64,000 nt of DNA from Nitrospira sp. (GTDB taxonomy: Bacteria; Nitrospirota; Nitrospiria; Nitrospirales; Nitrospiraceae). A model generated the notes under the pieces. It saw nothing but the letters and a program-made list of their open reading frames with translations. It was not told the origin of the DNA and did no database searches. This document shows positions 47,185-58,043 of this stretch, one piece after another. Location: NCBI GenBank assembly GCA_022843785.1, contig JALHMZ010000008.1:101774-165773 (forward strand). The letters are read 5' to 3'. Made by a program: the position numbers and the translations under genes. Numbering within the stretch: the stretch's first letter is position 1; each line of letters starts with the position of its first letter.

Positions 47185-48910
47185 GCCTGAGAAAGTCGGT
47201 AAGTCAGGATCACCGCCTGGGAAACTGGTGCCGGGTTTACCGAGGGCACCAACCGGGCCAGATCCGACTCCTATCTTGCTGGCTGAAGAGCGGAAGCTCG
47301 AGCAGATCCGAGCCATTTTATCGGCCTATGGATTAAGGAATATCGAACAGGCCGACCGCAATCTTGGCATGATGGCCGGGGAACCGCATGAGCGGCATCA
47401 GTTGGTCGAGATCCTCCCGCAGTTGTTAGAGGCTGTCGCGCGGACGGCCGACCCCGATCAAGCGCTCAATCACTGGGAGCGGCTGTTCTCAAGCGTGACC
47501 CGCTCATCCTTTCTGGACTATCTGCGCAGTTGGCCGCGCATGATAGAGGTCCTCGCGACGATTTTTGGCAACAGCGATTCGCTGGCGTTCTCGATCGTTC
47601 GCGATCCCATGCTGGTCTATTGGCTGGCTGAGGAATCGGTGCTCTCAAAGCCGGCAACCCGTGCCGACATCGAACAGTCATTGCAAAAGCAACTGGCCAG
47701 GTTGACGGTGAAGGAGTTGAAGCTGGATGTGTTGCGCCGGGTGCGGCGGCGGGAGATGTTGCGGATCGGTGTGCGCGATTTGCTGCATATGGCCGATGTG
47801 CCGGAGACTATGGCCTCCCTCTCCGATTTGGCCGGTGTCTTGATTCACGCCGCGTATCACGTGGTGGATGCGGACTTGCGTGCGCTCTACGGCGTTCCAA
47901 TGCACAAGAATCGGCAGGGGAAGTGGGTCGAGACCGGTTTTGCCGTCATGGGGATGGGGAAGCTTGGTGGCCATGAGCTGAACTACAGTTCCGATGTCGA
48001 TCTGATCTACGTCTACGAATCCCATGAGGGAGAGACAAGGGCCCCGCGCAGGGTCTCAGCCGGAAAGCCTGCGGTTGCCGGAATCTCCAACGAGGAATAC
48101 TTTGAAATCCTCTCGCGCGAGCTGACCAAGGCGCTGGTCGAACAGACCAGAGAAGGGTACGTGTTTCGTGTGGATCTTCGGCTGCGGGCCGAAGGATCCG
48201 TCGGGCAGTTAGCCCGCTCGCTGGCGGATTATAAAAAGTATTATGAGACCAGAGGGATGGCGTGGGAACGGTTGGCGCTCCTGAAGGCCTGGCCGGTGGC
48301 AGGGTCGACGGTGGTGGGTCGGGCGTTCTTGAACATGGTGAAGCCGTTCATTTTCGGCGCAGGCAAAATGGATGGTGCCGGCGCGCTGGCGATTGTGCAG
48401 AATGTACGGGCGGTGAAAGAGATGATCGATGCCAAGATGGCCGAGCGCGGCCATGAGCGGCGCAATGTGAAGCTCGGAATCGGCGGCATCAGGGAGATTG
48501 AGTTTCTCGTGCAGACAGTTCAGGTGTTGGCGGGGAAGCAGGCGTCGGCGCTGCTCGACCGGAGCACGCTCGGGGCGCTGCTTCGATTTGTGACACGCAA
48601 GCTGATCTCAGGCCGGGAGCGGGACGAGTTGACGGCGGCCTATCTCTTTCTGCGCGATGTGGAGCATAAGCTCCAGATGGTCCATGACCTGCAAACCCAT
48701 GCGTTGCCGGATGAGACGGAGGAGTTGGAGCGCTGCGCCATCCGCGGGGGCTACGACGGCAGCGATCGGACTGCTGCTGTGAAGAAATTCCTGGCGGACC
48801 ATGCGACTCATACGGCGGCCGTGCACCGGGCCTTTCAGTCGCTTTTCTACGAGCCCGATACCTCGCCGGTCTTCAAAGCGACTCTGCGGGCCATGGGGAC
48901 AAAAGGGTAA
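47174..48910 (+). CDS. GlnE-like single-domain glutamine synthetase adenylyltransferase
   Basis: 578 residues, about half of the 946-residue E. coli GlnE. The nucleotidyltransferase motif GMGKLGGHELNYSSDVDLIY has an intact DxD pair, followed by FRVDLRLRAEGSVGQLARS and the helical GlnD-type domain (GGIREIEFLVQTVQV). It probably carries one of the two activities (adenylylation or deadenylylation) that E. coli GlnE combines. The first 20 residues are read from a 21-bp repeat also found in nusB, so the true start is uncertain; GTG 47174 is the first possible one. Confidence 0.82.
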   Translation: MRRKPEKVGKSGSPPGKLVPGLPRAPTGPDPTPILLAEERKLEQIRAILSAYGLRNIEQADRNLGMMAGEPHERHQLVEILPQLLEAVARTADPDQALNHWERLFSSVTRSSFLDYLRSWPRMIEVLATIFGNSDSLAFSIVRDPMLVYWLAEESVLSKPATRADIEQSLQKQLARLTVKELKLDVLRRVRRREMLRIGVRDLLHMADVPETMASLSDLAGVLIHAAYHVVDADLRALYGVPMHKNRQGKWVETGFAVMGMGKLGGHELNYSSDVDLIYVYESHEGETRAPRRVSAGKPAVAGISNEEYFEILSRELTKALVEQTREGYVFRVDLRLRAEGSVGQLARSLADYKKYYETRGMAWERLALLKAWPVAGSTVVGRAFLNMVKPFIFGAGKMDGAGALAIVQNVRAVKEMIDAKMAERGHERRNVKLGIGGIREIEFLVQTVQVLAGKQASALLDRSTLGALLRFVTRKLISGRERDELTAAYLFLRDVEHKLQMVHDLQTHALPDETEELERCAIRGGYDGSDRTAAVKKFLADHATHTAAVHRAFQSLFYEPDTSPVFKATLRAMGTKG

Positions 48911-48939
48911 GCTGATCCAGGTCGAGTAGCTGAGAAACA

Positions 48940-48973
48940 CGAAGGCCCCGGCGGGAAACCGCCGGGGCCTTCG
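48940..48973. terminator. bidirectional terminator between glnE-like gene and groEL
   Basis: A perfect 15-bp GC-rich stem (CGAAGGCCCCGGCGG with its complement) and a GAAA loop. It separates convergent genes. It is followed towards groEL by a short degenerate repeat built on AGCT and GCTATCAGC (48985-49020). Confidence 0.8.
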
Positions 48974-49019
48974 TTGGAATCAGATGGCTGTGAGCTGTTA
49001 GCTATCAGCCGTCAGCTTC

Positions 49020-50678
<1,659 letters not shown>

Positions 50679-50768
50679 TTAGTCTGAACGTTGATAAAGT
50701 CTCAAAGTCCTAACGTCAATTGAGACTTGACGACCTTAGGACTTGCCGACTTTTGACAGTCGCGCGTC

Positions 50769-51068
50769 TTATGCCGTGAAAATGCCCAAAATGTCTTCTT
50801 CCTTCAGGATCAAGCACTCTTCGTCTTCGATGCGGAGCTTGCTTCCTGAGTATTTGTCGAACAAGACATGGTCGCCAACCTTGACGTTTTCGACCTTCTT
50901 GCCGACCGCTTGCACGACACCACGCTGAGGCTTCTCTTTTGCCGAATCCGGCACATAAATTCCGCCGGCGGTCCGCTCCAGTTCCTCGGTATAGGTGACG
51001 AATACCCGCTCGCCCAGCGGTTGGAACCCCTTGGCAACGTTCTTCTTTTCCTTCTCAGCTGTGCTCAT
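50769..51068 (-). CDS. groS: co-chaperonin GroES
   Basis: GroES, 99 residues, the heptameric lid of GroEL. The mobile loop TEELERTAGGIYVPD (about residues 27-41) and the VGDHVLFDKYSG roof-region strand are present. It has an extra N-terminal stretch of about 10 charged residues. A strong AGGAGGAGG ribosome site precedes the ATG. No clear CIRCE element is upstream. Confidence 0.97.
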   Translation of the reverse strand: MSTAEKEKKNVAKGFQPLGERVFVTYTEELERTAGGIYVPDSAKEKPQRGVVQAVGKKVENVKVGDHVLFDKYSGSKLRIEDEECLILKEEDILGIFTA

Positions 51069-51192
51069 AACAGAACCTCCTCCTGATGAAAGTTAACTCG
51101 TCATTGTGAACGATGTGGGATGGGCTTGTACTCGATCGCGCTGGTAGTGTACGCGCTCGAATTAGGCAGAAGCCCTGCACGACTCGGAACCA

Positions 51193-51220
51193 GAGATAGC
51201 CCTGGCTCGACGCAAGTCAA
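51193..51220 (-). promoter_or_regulatory. candidate groESL promoter
   Basis: On the - strand TTGACT (51220-51215), 16 bp, TATCTC (51198-51193). CTTGAC resembles both sigma-70 and sigma-32 -35 boxes; the -10 does not match the sigma-32 consensus well. It lies about 125 bp upstream of groES. Confidence 0.4.
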
Positions 51221-51347
51221 GGGGTGACGCAGAGGATTTTCTATTGCCTCCCACTCTGTCGAACAAACTATCTTAACTCATTGAGAATTCGGTATTCCAG
51301 AGCTATTTTTCGGTGTGTCTACAGGCACGATGCATAGGGTGAAGGGG

Positions 51348-52343
51348 CTAAGTCCGTAACTGGTCGAAATCTTTGACGTCCTTCTTAATGTAGTCGCGCA
51401 GCCGCTTGATGATGCGGGCCTCTAACTGACGAGTTCGCTCTTTGGTAATGCCATATTTGCCACCCAGGTCGTCTAATGTCAGCGGGTCTTCAGAGAGGAT
51501 ACGATTTCTGAGGATGTCTTCGTCCCGTTCGTCCAAGGTTTTGATGAACTCCGCGAGTTTCGCACGAAAGAGTGTGCGTAACTGCTGATCGGCAAGCTGT
51601 TCGTCCGCCGGTTTCTGTTGTGACGGGATAATATCGAGTAGACTGCCGTCCTGGTTCTCGCCGATCGGTTGGTCCAGCGACAGTTCCCAGTTACCCAGGC
51701 GCGCATCCATCTCGATCACGTCGCGTTCACGGACGTTCAAGCGGTCTGCGAGCAGCTTCGTATCGGGGGCGAACCCTTCCCGTTCGAGCTTGGCTTTTTC
51801 CTTTTTCAAGTTATAGAACAGCTTCCGCTGATCCTGGGTTGTCCCGATCTTGACCAGCCGGAAGGTATTGAGCAGGTACCGAAGAATATAGGCCCGCGAC
51901 CACCAGGCTGCATAGGCGTAGAAGCGGACATTCTTGGCCGGATCGAATTTCTTGATCGCCTGCATCAGGCCGACGTTGCCCTCTTGAATCAAATCCATAT
52001 GGTCGGCGCCGGTATGCAGATATTCCGATGCGATCGCGACTGACACGCGCAAGTTGGCCATGATGAGTTTGACCGCCGCTTCGCGGCTGCCGTGCGCATG
52101 ATATTCCTGGAAGAGCCGAAGCTCTTCTTCCTTGGAAAGGTAGGGATAACGGCGGATTTCGGCGAGATACTGCTGCAGCGCCGTGACCGGCACCACGGCG
52201 GTGGTGTCGGCTGGCGCGCTGTGGACGGGGTCCGGCGCGGGGCTGAGTTCCACAGCAGGTGCGTCGTTCAGCTCCTCGTCCGAGGGCCCCAAGACCTCCG
52301 GCTCAAGGATCTCGTCTTCCGGATCATCTTTCCGAGTTGCCAT
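51348..52343 (-). CDS. rpoH: RNA polymerase sigma factor RpoH (sigma-32 type)
   Basis: 331 residues. Region 2 (NLRVSVAIASEY, HMDLIQEGNVGLMQAIKKFDP, YAAWWSRAYILRYLL), the RpoH box QRKLFYNLKKEK, and region 4 with GITKERTRQLEARIIKRLR are clear. An acidic Pro-rich N-terminal extension of about 50 residues is unusual. It lies 280 bp upstream of groES on the same strand, suggesting heat-shock control of the chaperonins. Confidence 0.92.
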   Translation of the reverse strand: MATRKDDPEDEILEPEVLGPSDEELNDAPAVELSPAPDPVHSAPADTTAVVPVTALQQYLAEIRRYPYLSKEEELRLFQEYHAHGSREAAVKLIMANLRVSVAIASEYLHTGADHMDLIQEGNVGLMQAIKKFDPAKNVRFYAYAAWWSRAYILRYLLNTFRLVKIGTTQDQRKLFYNLKKEKAKLEREGFAPDTKLLADRLNVRERDVIEMDARLGNWELSLDQPIGENQDGSLLDIIPSQQKPADEQLADQQLRTLFRAKLAEFIKTLDERDEDILRNRILSEDPLTLDDLGGKYGITKERTRQLEARIIKRLRDYIKKDVKDFDQLRT

Positions 52344-52452
52344 ATGAATCGCAAACTATAACAGAACCTCGGCCCGTGACAATGGCCAATGGTCAATGGT
52401 AGATTGCGATCACACCGACCGGTTATCCATTTACCATTCCATTCATCCAGCG

Positions 52453-53661
52453 ATGGCTACGCCGTTTGACAGTATCGAAAGCGCGATTCGGGACATCAAG
52501 AAGGGCAAATTCATTATCCTGGTCGACGACGAAGACCGGGAGAATGAAGGTGATCTCGTCATCGCGGCAGAGAAAGTGACTCCGCAGGCCGTCAATTTCA
52601 TGGCCAAGCATGCGCGTGGACTGATTTGTCTGGCCCTCACGCCGGAGCGAGTTGAGGAGTTGCAACTGCCTCAGCAGGCCGTTGAGAATACTGCGACATT
52701 CGGGACCGCCTTTACGGTGTCGATCGATGCCCGCAAGGATGTGACGACCGGTATCTCTGCCGCCGACCGCGCCACCACCATTCATGCCGCGATCGATCCA
52801 AAATCGAAACCCAGCGATCTGGCGCGCCCCGGCCATATTTTCCCGTTGAAGGCTCAGCATGGCGGTGTGCTGAAACGTGCCGGCCAGACGGAAGGCTCTG
52901 TCGATCTGGCTCGGCTGGCCGGATTGTATCCAGCCGGAGTGATTTGCGAGATCATGAACGAGGACGGCACCATGGCGCGTGTGCCGGAGCTGGCGAAATT
53001 TGCCAGAGTACATAAGCTGACGATGGTAACGGTGAAGGCGCTGATTGAACACCGCATGCGCCGCGAGACCTTTGTCCGGCGGATGGCAAGCGCGAAGCTG
53101 CCGACGACGTTCGGTGAGTTCGAAGCGGTGGCGTTCGAGAACCAAATCGACGGGATCACCCACATCGCGCTGGTACGGGGGCGGGTGGATACCGGCGAGC
53201 CGACGCTGGTGCGTGTGCATTCCGGCTGTCTGACCGCCGATGCGCTGGGCTCTCTCCGCTGCGATTGCCGTGATCAGCTCCACGCAGCGATGGAAGTCAT
53301 TCAAAAAGCCGACCGGGGGGTGCTGCTCTATCTCAATCAGGAAGGGCGCGGGATCGGGTTGCTCAACAAGATCAGGGCCTATGGGCTTCAGGACACAGGC
53401 AGCGATACGGTCGAGGCGAATTTGAAACTCGGGTTCAAGGCCGATCTGAGGGACTATGGCGTCGGCGCGCAGATTTTGGCGAGTCTCGGGCTGCACCAGA
53501 TTCAGCTGATCACGAATAACCCGCGCAAGATCGTCGGGATCGAAGGCTATGGATTGAAAGTCGTCGAGCGGGTGCCGATCGAGATCGCGCCGCGCGCGGC
53601 GAACGTGCGATATCTCCGAACCAAAAAACATAAGATGGGCCATATTTTGAAAAAGGTATGA
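52453..53661 (+). CDS. ribBA: bifunctional DHBP synthase / GTP cyclohydrolase II
   Basis: 402 residues. The N-terminal RibB domain makes 3,4-dihydroxy-2-butanone 4-phosphate ([17 protein letters not shown], then [13 protein letters not shown]). The C-terminal RibA domain opens GTP, with the zinc cysteines in [20 protein letters not shown] and the [12 protein letters not shown] motif. The start at ATG 52453 matches the family; the upstream frame to 52396 is not supported. No FMN riboswitch is seen. It overlaps ribH by 4 bp. Confidence 0.96.
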   Translation: MATPFDSIESAIRDIKKGKFIILVDDEDRENEGDLVIAAEKVTPQAVNFMAKHARGLICLALTPERVEELQLPQQAVENTATFGTAFTVSIDARKDVTTGISAADRATTIHAAIDPKSKPSDLARPGHIFPLKAQHGGVLKRAGQTEGSVDLARLAGLYPAGVICEIMNEDGTMARVPELAKFARVHKLTMVTVKALIEHRMRRETFVRRMASAKLPTTFGEFEAVAFENQIDGITHIALVRGRVDTGEPTLVRVHSGCLTADALGSLRCDCRDQLHAAMEVIQKADRGVLLYLNQEGRGIGLLNKIRAYGLQDTGSDTVEANLKLGFKADLRDYGVGAQILASLGLHQIQLITNNPRKIVGIEGYGLKVVERVPIEIAPRAANVRYLRTKKHKMGHILKKV

Positions 53662-54197
53662 AGGTAGGGATGAAGCCTCGGAAGGAACTGCGCAACGCAG
53701 CTGGGTTCAGGTTTGGCATCGTCGTTGCGACGTTCAACAAGCTGGTGACGGACAGCCTGCTATCTTCTTGTCTCGACGGTCTGGCCAAACAAGGCGTGAA
53801 GGATGCGGACATCGAAGTGGTCCGGGTACCGGGTGCGTTCGAAATCCCGCTGGTTGCGCGAACGTTGGCGAAGACCGGCCGGCTCGATGGGGTGATTTGT
53901 TTGGGGGCGGTGATTCGGGGGGACACGCCGCATTTCGATTTTATCAGCGCCGAGGCAAGCCGAGGGATCGGCCAGGCTGCGCTGGACTCCGGTGTGCCGC
54001 TTATTTTTGGAGTGCTGACGACGGATACCGAGACGCAAGCCATCGAGCGGGCCGATCCCGGCACGTTCAATCGAGGCGGCGAGGCGGCAAAGTCGGCAAT
54101 CGACATGGCGACGGTGATGCGGACGCTCGGGGCAAAATCAGGCAATCCAACGCGCGGTGGGCAGAGCAGTGGGACACGAATCAGGGGTAAGCGATGA
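53658..54197 (+). CDS. ribH: 6,7-dimethyl-8-ribityllumazine synthase
   Basis: Lumazine synthase, 179 residues, the penultimate riboflavin step. [42 protein letters not shown] (catalytic His) and the [16 protein letters not shown] block are typical. A C-terminal Gly/Arg-rich tail (about 20 residues) is extra. It is coupled to ribBA by a 4-bp overlap. RibD and RibE are not in the window. Confidence 0.96.
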   Translation: MKVGMKPRKELRNAAGFRFGIVVATFNKLVTDSLLSSCLDGLAKQGVKDADIEVVRVPGAFEIPLVARTLAKTGRLDGVICLGAVIRGDTPHFDFISAEASRGIGQAALDSGVPLIFGVLTTDTETQAIERADPGTFNRGGEAAKSAIDMATVMRTLGAKSGNPTRGGQSSGTRIRGKR

Positions 54198-54246
54198 CTG
54201 AATCCTTGTCGTCAGGCTGTGTGGTCGGACTGGCGGTTGTCTAGTT

Positions 54247-54699
54247 ATGGGGACTCGCCATGAGGCTCGCGAGCGGGCATTGCAGATCCTCTTTCAGTAT
54301 GACATCCATGGCAAACCAGGACTTTGGTTGGAAGAGTTTTGGAAACCACTGAAGGCTGATGAGGAGACCAAAGCCTTTGCGGAGCGGCTGGTCGCGGGGG
54401 TATTGGAGAAGAAAAAAGAGCTGGATCAGCTGATCGGTAGGTACGCCGTGAATTGGACTGTCGCCCGCATGCAGATCGTTGACCGGAATATTTTACGGAT
54501 CGGCGCCTATGAGCTGCTGTGGCTGAATGACGTCCCGGCCAAGGTGACAGTGAATGAGGCGATCGAGCTCGCCAAAGATTTCGGCGATGACGAAGCCGCG
54601 AAGTTCGTAAACGGTATTCTGGACAAGGTGTTGTCGTCCGAACAGCGGCTTGAAGGTAAACGACGTGAGGCGGCAGGCGTAAAACGTGAGGCGAAATAA
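54247..54699 (+). CDS. nusB: transcription antitermination factor NusB
   Basis: NusB, 150 residues, pairs with NusE (S10, encoded at 4.5 kb) in rRNA antitermination. The arginine-rich start [40 protein letters not shown] and [13 protein letters not shown] [25 protein letters not shown] are diagnostic. The last 14 residues ([14 protein letters not shown]) come from the 21-bp repeat shared with 47164-47184, so the native end was probably about residue 136. Confidence 0.94.
   Translation: MGTRHEARERALQILFQYDIHGKPGLWLEEFWKPLKADEETKAFAERLVAGVLEKKKELDQLIGRYAVNWTVARMQIVDRNILRIGAYELLWLNDVPAKVTVNEAIELAKDFGDDEAAKFVNGILDKVLSSEQRLEGKRREAAGVKREAK
54676..54696. repeat. 21-bp repeat, copy 2
   Basis: Identical over 21 bases to 47164-47184. 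It lies in frame at the 3' end of nusB. Related inverted strings (TTACGCCTAAC) follow at 54733-54757 before purB. Confidence 0.6.
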
Positions 54700-54766
54700 T
54701 GCGGATGTACAGGTTGCTGTGTTCTCCATCCATTACGCCTAACTTCTTACGCCTAACGGAGCAGAG

Positions 54767-56104
54767 ATGATTGACCGCTATACCCGTCCCAAGATGAAGG
54801 CCATCTGGGATCTGAAGCGCAAGTATGAGATTTGGCTCGAAGTCGAGCTGCAAGCCTGTGCGGCGTTTGAACGGGCGGGACAGGCGCCGCGCGGTACGGC
54901 GGCCAAAATTCGCAAGAAGGCAAAGATCAATGTCGAGCGAATCGCCGAAATCGAAAAAGTGACGAAGCACGATATCATCGCGTTTCTTGAATCGCTCATG
55001 GATACGGTCGGGCCGGAACACCGGTTTCTTCACATGGGGCTGACCTCGTCCGACATCGTGGACACCTCGCTCGCCCTTCAAATGACCGAGGCCATGGATC
55101 TGATCCTGGACGGGGTCGAGGCGTTTCTCGCTGTGTTGAAGCGGCAGGCGTTCCGGTACAAGACCCAGGCCATGGTCGGACGGTCGCACGGTATCCACGG
55201 CGAACCGATTTCGTTTGGATTCAAACTGGCCATTTGGCATGAGGAAGTGGGCCGCAATTGGAAACGGTTGAAGACGGTTCGTGAGGACATTGCGGTCGGC
55301 AAACTTTCCGGCGCGATGGGGACCTTTGCTCATCAAAGTCCGGACATCGAGGAGTATGTCTGCGCAAAGTTGGGCTTGAAGCCGGACCCTGTCTCCAATC
55401 AAGTGGTTCAGCGCGATCGCCATGCCGCCTACGCAACCGCGCTGGCGCTGCTGGCTGCCACGATCGAAAAGATTGCCACGGAGATCCGTCATCTTCAGCG
55501 CACCGAAGTGCTGGAGGCGGAAGAATATTTTTCCGAAGGCCAAAAGGGCTCGTCGGCTATGCCGCATAAGCGCAATCCGATTGTCTCGGAAAATCTCTGC
55601 GGCCTGGCGCGGCTGGTGCGGGCCAACAGTCTGGCCGCCATGGAAAATGTCGCTCTTTGGCACGAACGGGACATCAGCCATTCTTCGGTCGAGCGCGTCA
55701 TCATGCCGGACAGCACCATCCTGATCGATTACATGCTGGCGAAGGTGACGGAGCTCATTAAAAATCTGGTGGTCTATCCGGATCGCATGGCGCGGAACTT
55801 AGAACTGACGGGCGGGCTCGTCTATTCGCAGCGGCTGCTGCTGTCGCTGATCGACAAAGGCGCGCAGCGGAAGGAGTCATACGAGGCGGTCCAGCGAAAC
55901 GCTATGGCGTCATGGACGGGATCAGGCGGGTTGCAGGAACTGGTGTGCAAAGACCCCTTCATCTCGCAGCATCTCACACAACGCGAGATTGCCGGGTGTT
56001 TCAATCCGAAGTATTATCTGCGGCACCTCGACCGAGTGTTTCAGCGGGTGTTTCGGGGTGGAGGACAACGAACCGCCAACCAACGGAAGGAGAGACGCAC
56101 ATGA
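54767..56104 (+). CDS. purB: adenylosuccinate lyase
   Basis: PurB, 445 residues, cleaves SAICAR and adenylosuccinate. The N-terminal IDRYTRPKMKAIWDLKRKYE, the HMGLTSSDIVDTSLALQ block, the catalytic-His GRSHGIHGEPISFG, and the flexible signature loop GSSAMPHKRNP are clear. The last 20 residues are polar and not conserved. Its stop overlaps the cld start (ATGA). Confidence 0.97.
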   Translation: MIDRYTRPKMKAIWDLKRKYEIWLEVELQACAAFERAGQAPRGTAAKIRKKAKINVERIAEIEKVTKHDIIAFLESLMDTVGPEHRFLHMGLTSSDIVDTSLALQMTEAMDLILDGVEAFLAVLKRQAFRYKTQAMVGRSHGIHGEPISFGFKLAIWHEEVGRNWKRLKTVREDIAVGKLSGAMGTFAHQSPDIEEYVCAKLGLKPDPVSNQVVQRDRHAAYATALALLAATIEKIATEIRHLQRTEVLEAEEYFSEGQKGSSAMPHKRNPIVSENLCGLARLVRANSLAAMENVALWHERDISHSSVERVIMPDSTILIDYMLAKVTELIKNLVVYPDRMARNLELTGGLVYSQRLLLSLIDKGAQRKESYEAVQRNAMASWTGSGGLQELVCKDPFISQHLTQREIAGCFNPKYYLRHLDRVFQRVFRGGGQRTANQRKERRT

Positions 56105-56901
56105 TAGGGATACGGCGAGCCGGTATGATCGCCTCGGCTCTTGTGATCAGCATCTGCCTTTGGGCGCCGCTCTCTTTTGGAGGGGCGGATCGGGACAAGC
56201 TGCTCAGCGAGCCCGGCGTGTTCGGCACCTTCGCAACGTTCAGTCTCGGCGAAACATGGGTGAAACAGGATCAGGCGACCCGGATCGGTCAGTTGGCTCT
56301 GTTGAAGGGTGTGGTCGAACAACATCGGGAAAAGATCGCTGTCGATCTCTATCTTCTGCGCGGCTTGTCCGACTATGGGGATCTGATGTTCCGGGTGCAT
56401 GCGTCCGAGCTGCGGGATACCCAACAATTTCTCCTGGATCTTCAGAGCAGCGCCTTCGGCAAGCATCTCAAAGGGGCCGGACTGATGCATGGCCTCACCA
56501 AGAAGGCCAATTACGTACCGGGGTTCCCGGATCAGCTGAAGACGGACTTGAAAGTAGCCAGTGAGCCGGGCTCCAAGCCGTATGCCATTGTGATTCCGGT
56601 CAGAAAGAGTGCGGAGTGGTGGGCGTTGGATCAGGACAAGCGCGCCGCAATGATGCAGGAACATACGGAGGCGACAATGCCCTATCTCAAGACCGTGAAG
56701 CGGAAACTCTACCACTCCAGCGGATTAGACGATCTGGATTTTATCACCTATTTTGAGACCTCCAAGTTGGAAGATTTCCACAGTCTGATTCTGTCGCTGG
56801 AGAAGGTCAAAGAGTTTCAATACACACGCCGGCTCGGGCATCCCACGCTGATCGGCGTCGTGAAGTCGTTGGACGAAATGATCGAAGTGCTCGCGCAGTA
56901 G
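56101..56901 (+). CDS. cld: chlorite dismutase, secreted
   Basis: 266 residues, haem b enzyme splitting chlorite into chloride and O2. Residues 1-27 are a signal peptide, so it acts in the periplasm. The mature protein begins ADRDKLLSEPGV and resembles the long, pentameric Nitrospira-type Cld. Matched from memory to N. defluvii numbering, the proximal ligand is His188, the distal catalytic Arg is Arg201, and Lys169 and Glu238 complete the haem-site network. It overlaps purB by 4 bp with its own GGAAGGAG site and is followed 22 bp later by purC. Confidence 0.93.
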   Translation: MIGIRRAGMIASALVISICLWAPLSFGGADRDKLLSEPGVFGTFATFSLGETWVKQDQATRIGQLALLKGVVEQHREKIAVDLYLLRGLSDYGDLMFRVHASELRDTQQFLLDLQSSAFGKHLKGAGLMHGLTKKANYVPGFPDQLKTDLKVASEPGSKPYAIVIPVRKSAEWWALDQDKRAAMMQEHTEATMPYLKTVKRKLYHSSGLDDLDFITYFETSKLEDFHSLILSLEKVKEFQYTRRLGHPTLIGVVKSLDEMIEVLAQ

Positions 56902-56923
56902 CCTATTCAGCCCGAGGCGATTT

Positions 56924-57631
56924 ATGGATACGGCCGGATCGATGTTGTACGAGGGAAAAGCCAAGAAGATTTTTGCGGCTGCGCGGCCTGATCAGGTCGT
57001 TCACTATTTTAAGGACGATGCAACGGCATTCAACGCTGAGAAGCGCGGCACCATCGTCGATAAGGGCGTCGTCAACAACAAGGTGTCGGAGCGGCTGTTT
57101 ACGCTGATCGAGGAGAACAGAATTTCAACGCATTTCCTTAAGCGGCTGAGCGACCGGGAGATGCTGACCAAGAAAGTTGCGATCGTGCCCGTCGAAGTTG
57201 TGGTGCGCAATCTCGTCGCAGGCAGCTTGGCGAAGCGATTGGGCTTGCCCGTCGGTGACGCGATCGAGCCGGCGATCGTTGAGTTCTATTATAAAAACGA
57301 TGCGCTTGGGGATCCGCTGGTCAATGACGACCATCTGCGCTTGATGAACGTGGCGACACCGGGGGTGTTGCGCGAACTGCGCGAACTGGCTCACAAGGTC
57401 AATGCCGTCCTGAAGCCGTTCTTTGCTGAGCGGAAGATGCAGCTGGTGGATTTCAAGCTCGAGTTCGGCCTGTTCCATAACAAACTGATTCTGGCCGATG
57501 AGATTTCTCCCGACACTTGCCGTTTTTGGGATATGGGGACTGGCGAGTCGATGGACAAGGATCGGTTCAGGAAGGACATGGGCAAGATCGAAGAGGCGTA
57601 TCAGGAGGTCTTGAAGCGGGTATGCGGATGA
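56924..57631 (+). CDS. purC: SAICAR synthetase
   Basis: PurC, 235 residues, couples CAIR with aspartate. LYEGKAKKIFA, FKDDATAFNAEKR, the VPVEVVVRNLVAGSLAKR block and ADEISPDTCRFWD are family motifs. It follows cld, which interrupts an otherwise pure purine run. A palindromic element begins 4 bp after its stop. Confidence 0.96.
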   Translation: MDTAGSMLYEGKAKKIFAAARPDQVVHYFKDDATAFNAEKRGTIVDKGVVNNKVSERLFTLIEENRISTHFLKRLSDREMLTKKVAIVPVEVVVRNLVAGSLAKRLGLPVGDAIEPAIVEFYYKNDALGDPLVNDDHLRLMNVATPGVLRELRELAHKVNAVLKPFFAERKMQLVDFKLEFGLFHNKLILADEISPDTCRFWDMGTGESMDKDRFRKDMGKIEEAYQEVLKRVCG

Positions 57632-57634
57632 GAA

Positions 57635-57796
57635 GGGGATGGCGGGGTCATCCTCATTGCTCGCGCAACGCGCATGCAGGACTGGTGGAATTGGATCAAA
57701 GCGGGCGATGCTCGCTGGGAACGATGGCGCGTCTTGGCGCGCCAAGGGTGGGTGGGTGAGATCGGGCGCGCAGTTGAGGATAACCCCGCCATCCCC
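57635..57796. repeat. 162-bp inverted-repeat element
   Basis: Terminal 22-bp inverted repeats (57635-57656 and 57775-57796) match with one mismatch; they contain GATGGCGGGG and CCCCGCCATC. Inside is the perfect palindrome CTTGGCGCGCCAAG (57733-57746). There is no coding capacity. It resembles a MITE or large REP unit placed inside the pur operon, and may act as a processing or attenuation hairpin. Confidence 0.7.
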
Positions 57797-57827
57797 TTAG
57801 AGATAGTAAGAGAGAAGAAAAGGAACC

Positions 57828-58043
57828 ATGCTGCGGGCATATTTGAATTATGGTTTGATCGCATCGGTGGTGGTCTGGGCGGCCATCATCGGGGTGATGG
57901 CCTATCGGCTGAACGAATCGCCGTGGCGCTGGGCGTTCATCGGGCTGATGTGTGCCGGAGGCCTGACCATTGCCGTCATATTCTGGATCAAGAATTATGT
58001 GGACCGTCAGACGAAAGCGTCGGAGCAGAGGAGTCACAAGTGA
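57828..58043 (+). CDS. small membrane protein
   Basis: 71 residues, hypothetical. Two hydrophobic helices (YGLIASVVVWAAIIGVMAY, about 8-26, and WRWAFIGLMCAGGLTIAVIF, about 33-52) and a short basic tail. AAGGA precedes the ATG. The stop overlaps the purS start (GTGA), so it is probably co-translated with the purine genes. Not recognised. Confidence 0.7.
   Translation: MLRAYLNYGLIASVVVWAAIIGVMAYRLNESPWRWAFIGLMCAGGLTIAVIFWIKNYVDRQTKASEQRSHK

Noticed and set aside
51100..51170. Possible CIRCE (HrcA operator) upstream of groES
   Set aside because: TTGTACTC and GTGTACG are present as loosely related arms, but arm sequence and spacing do not match TTAGCACTC-N9-GAGTGCTAA.
52344..52452. FMN riboswitch before ribBA
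   Set aside because: The 109-bp gap is too short and consists of CAATGG-type repeats without the conserved RFN core.
52423..53643. 406-codon - strand frame over ribBA, and similar long - frames at 54245-55681 and 60431-61495
   Set aside because: Each lies wholly within a well-supported + gene and shows no recognisable protein motif.
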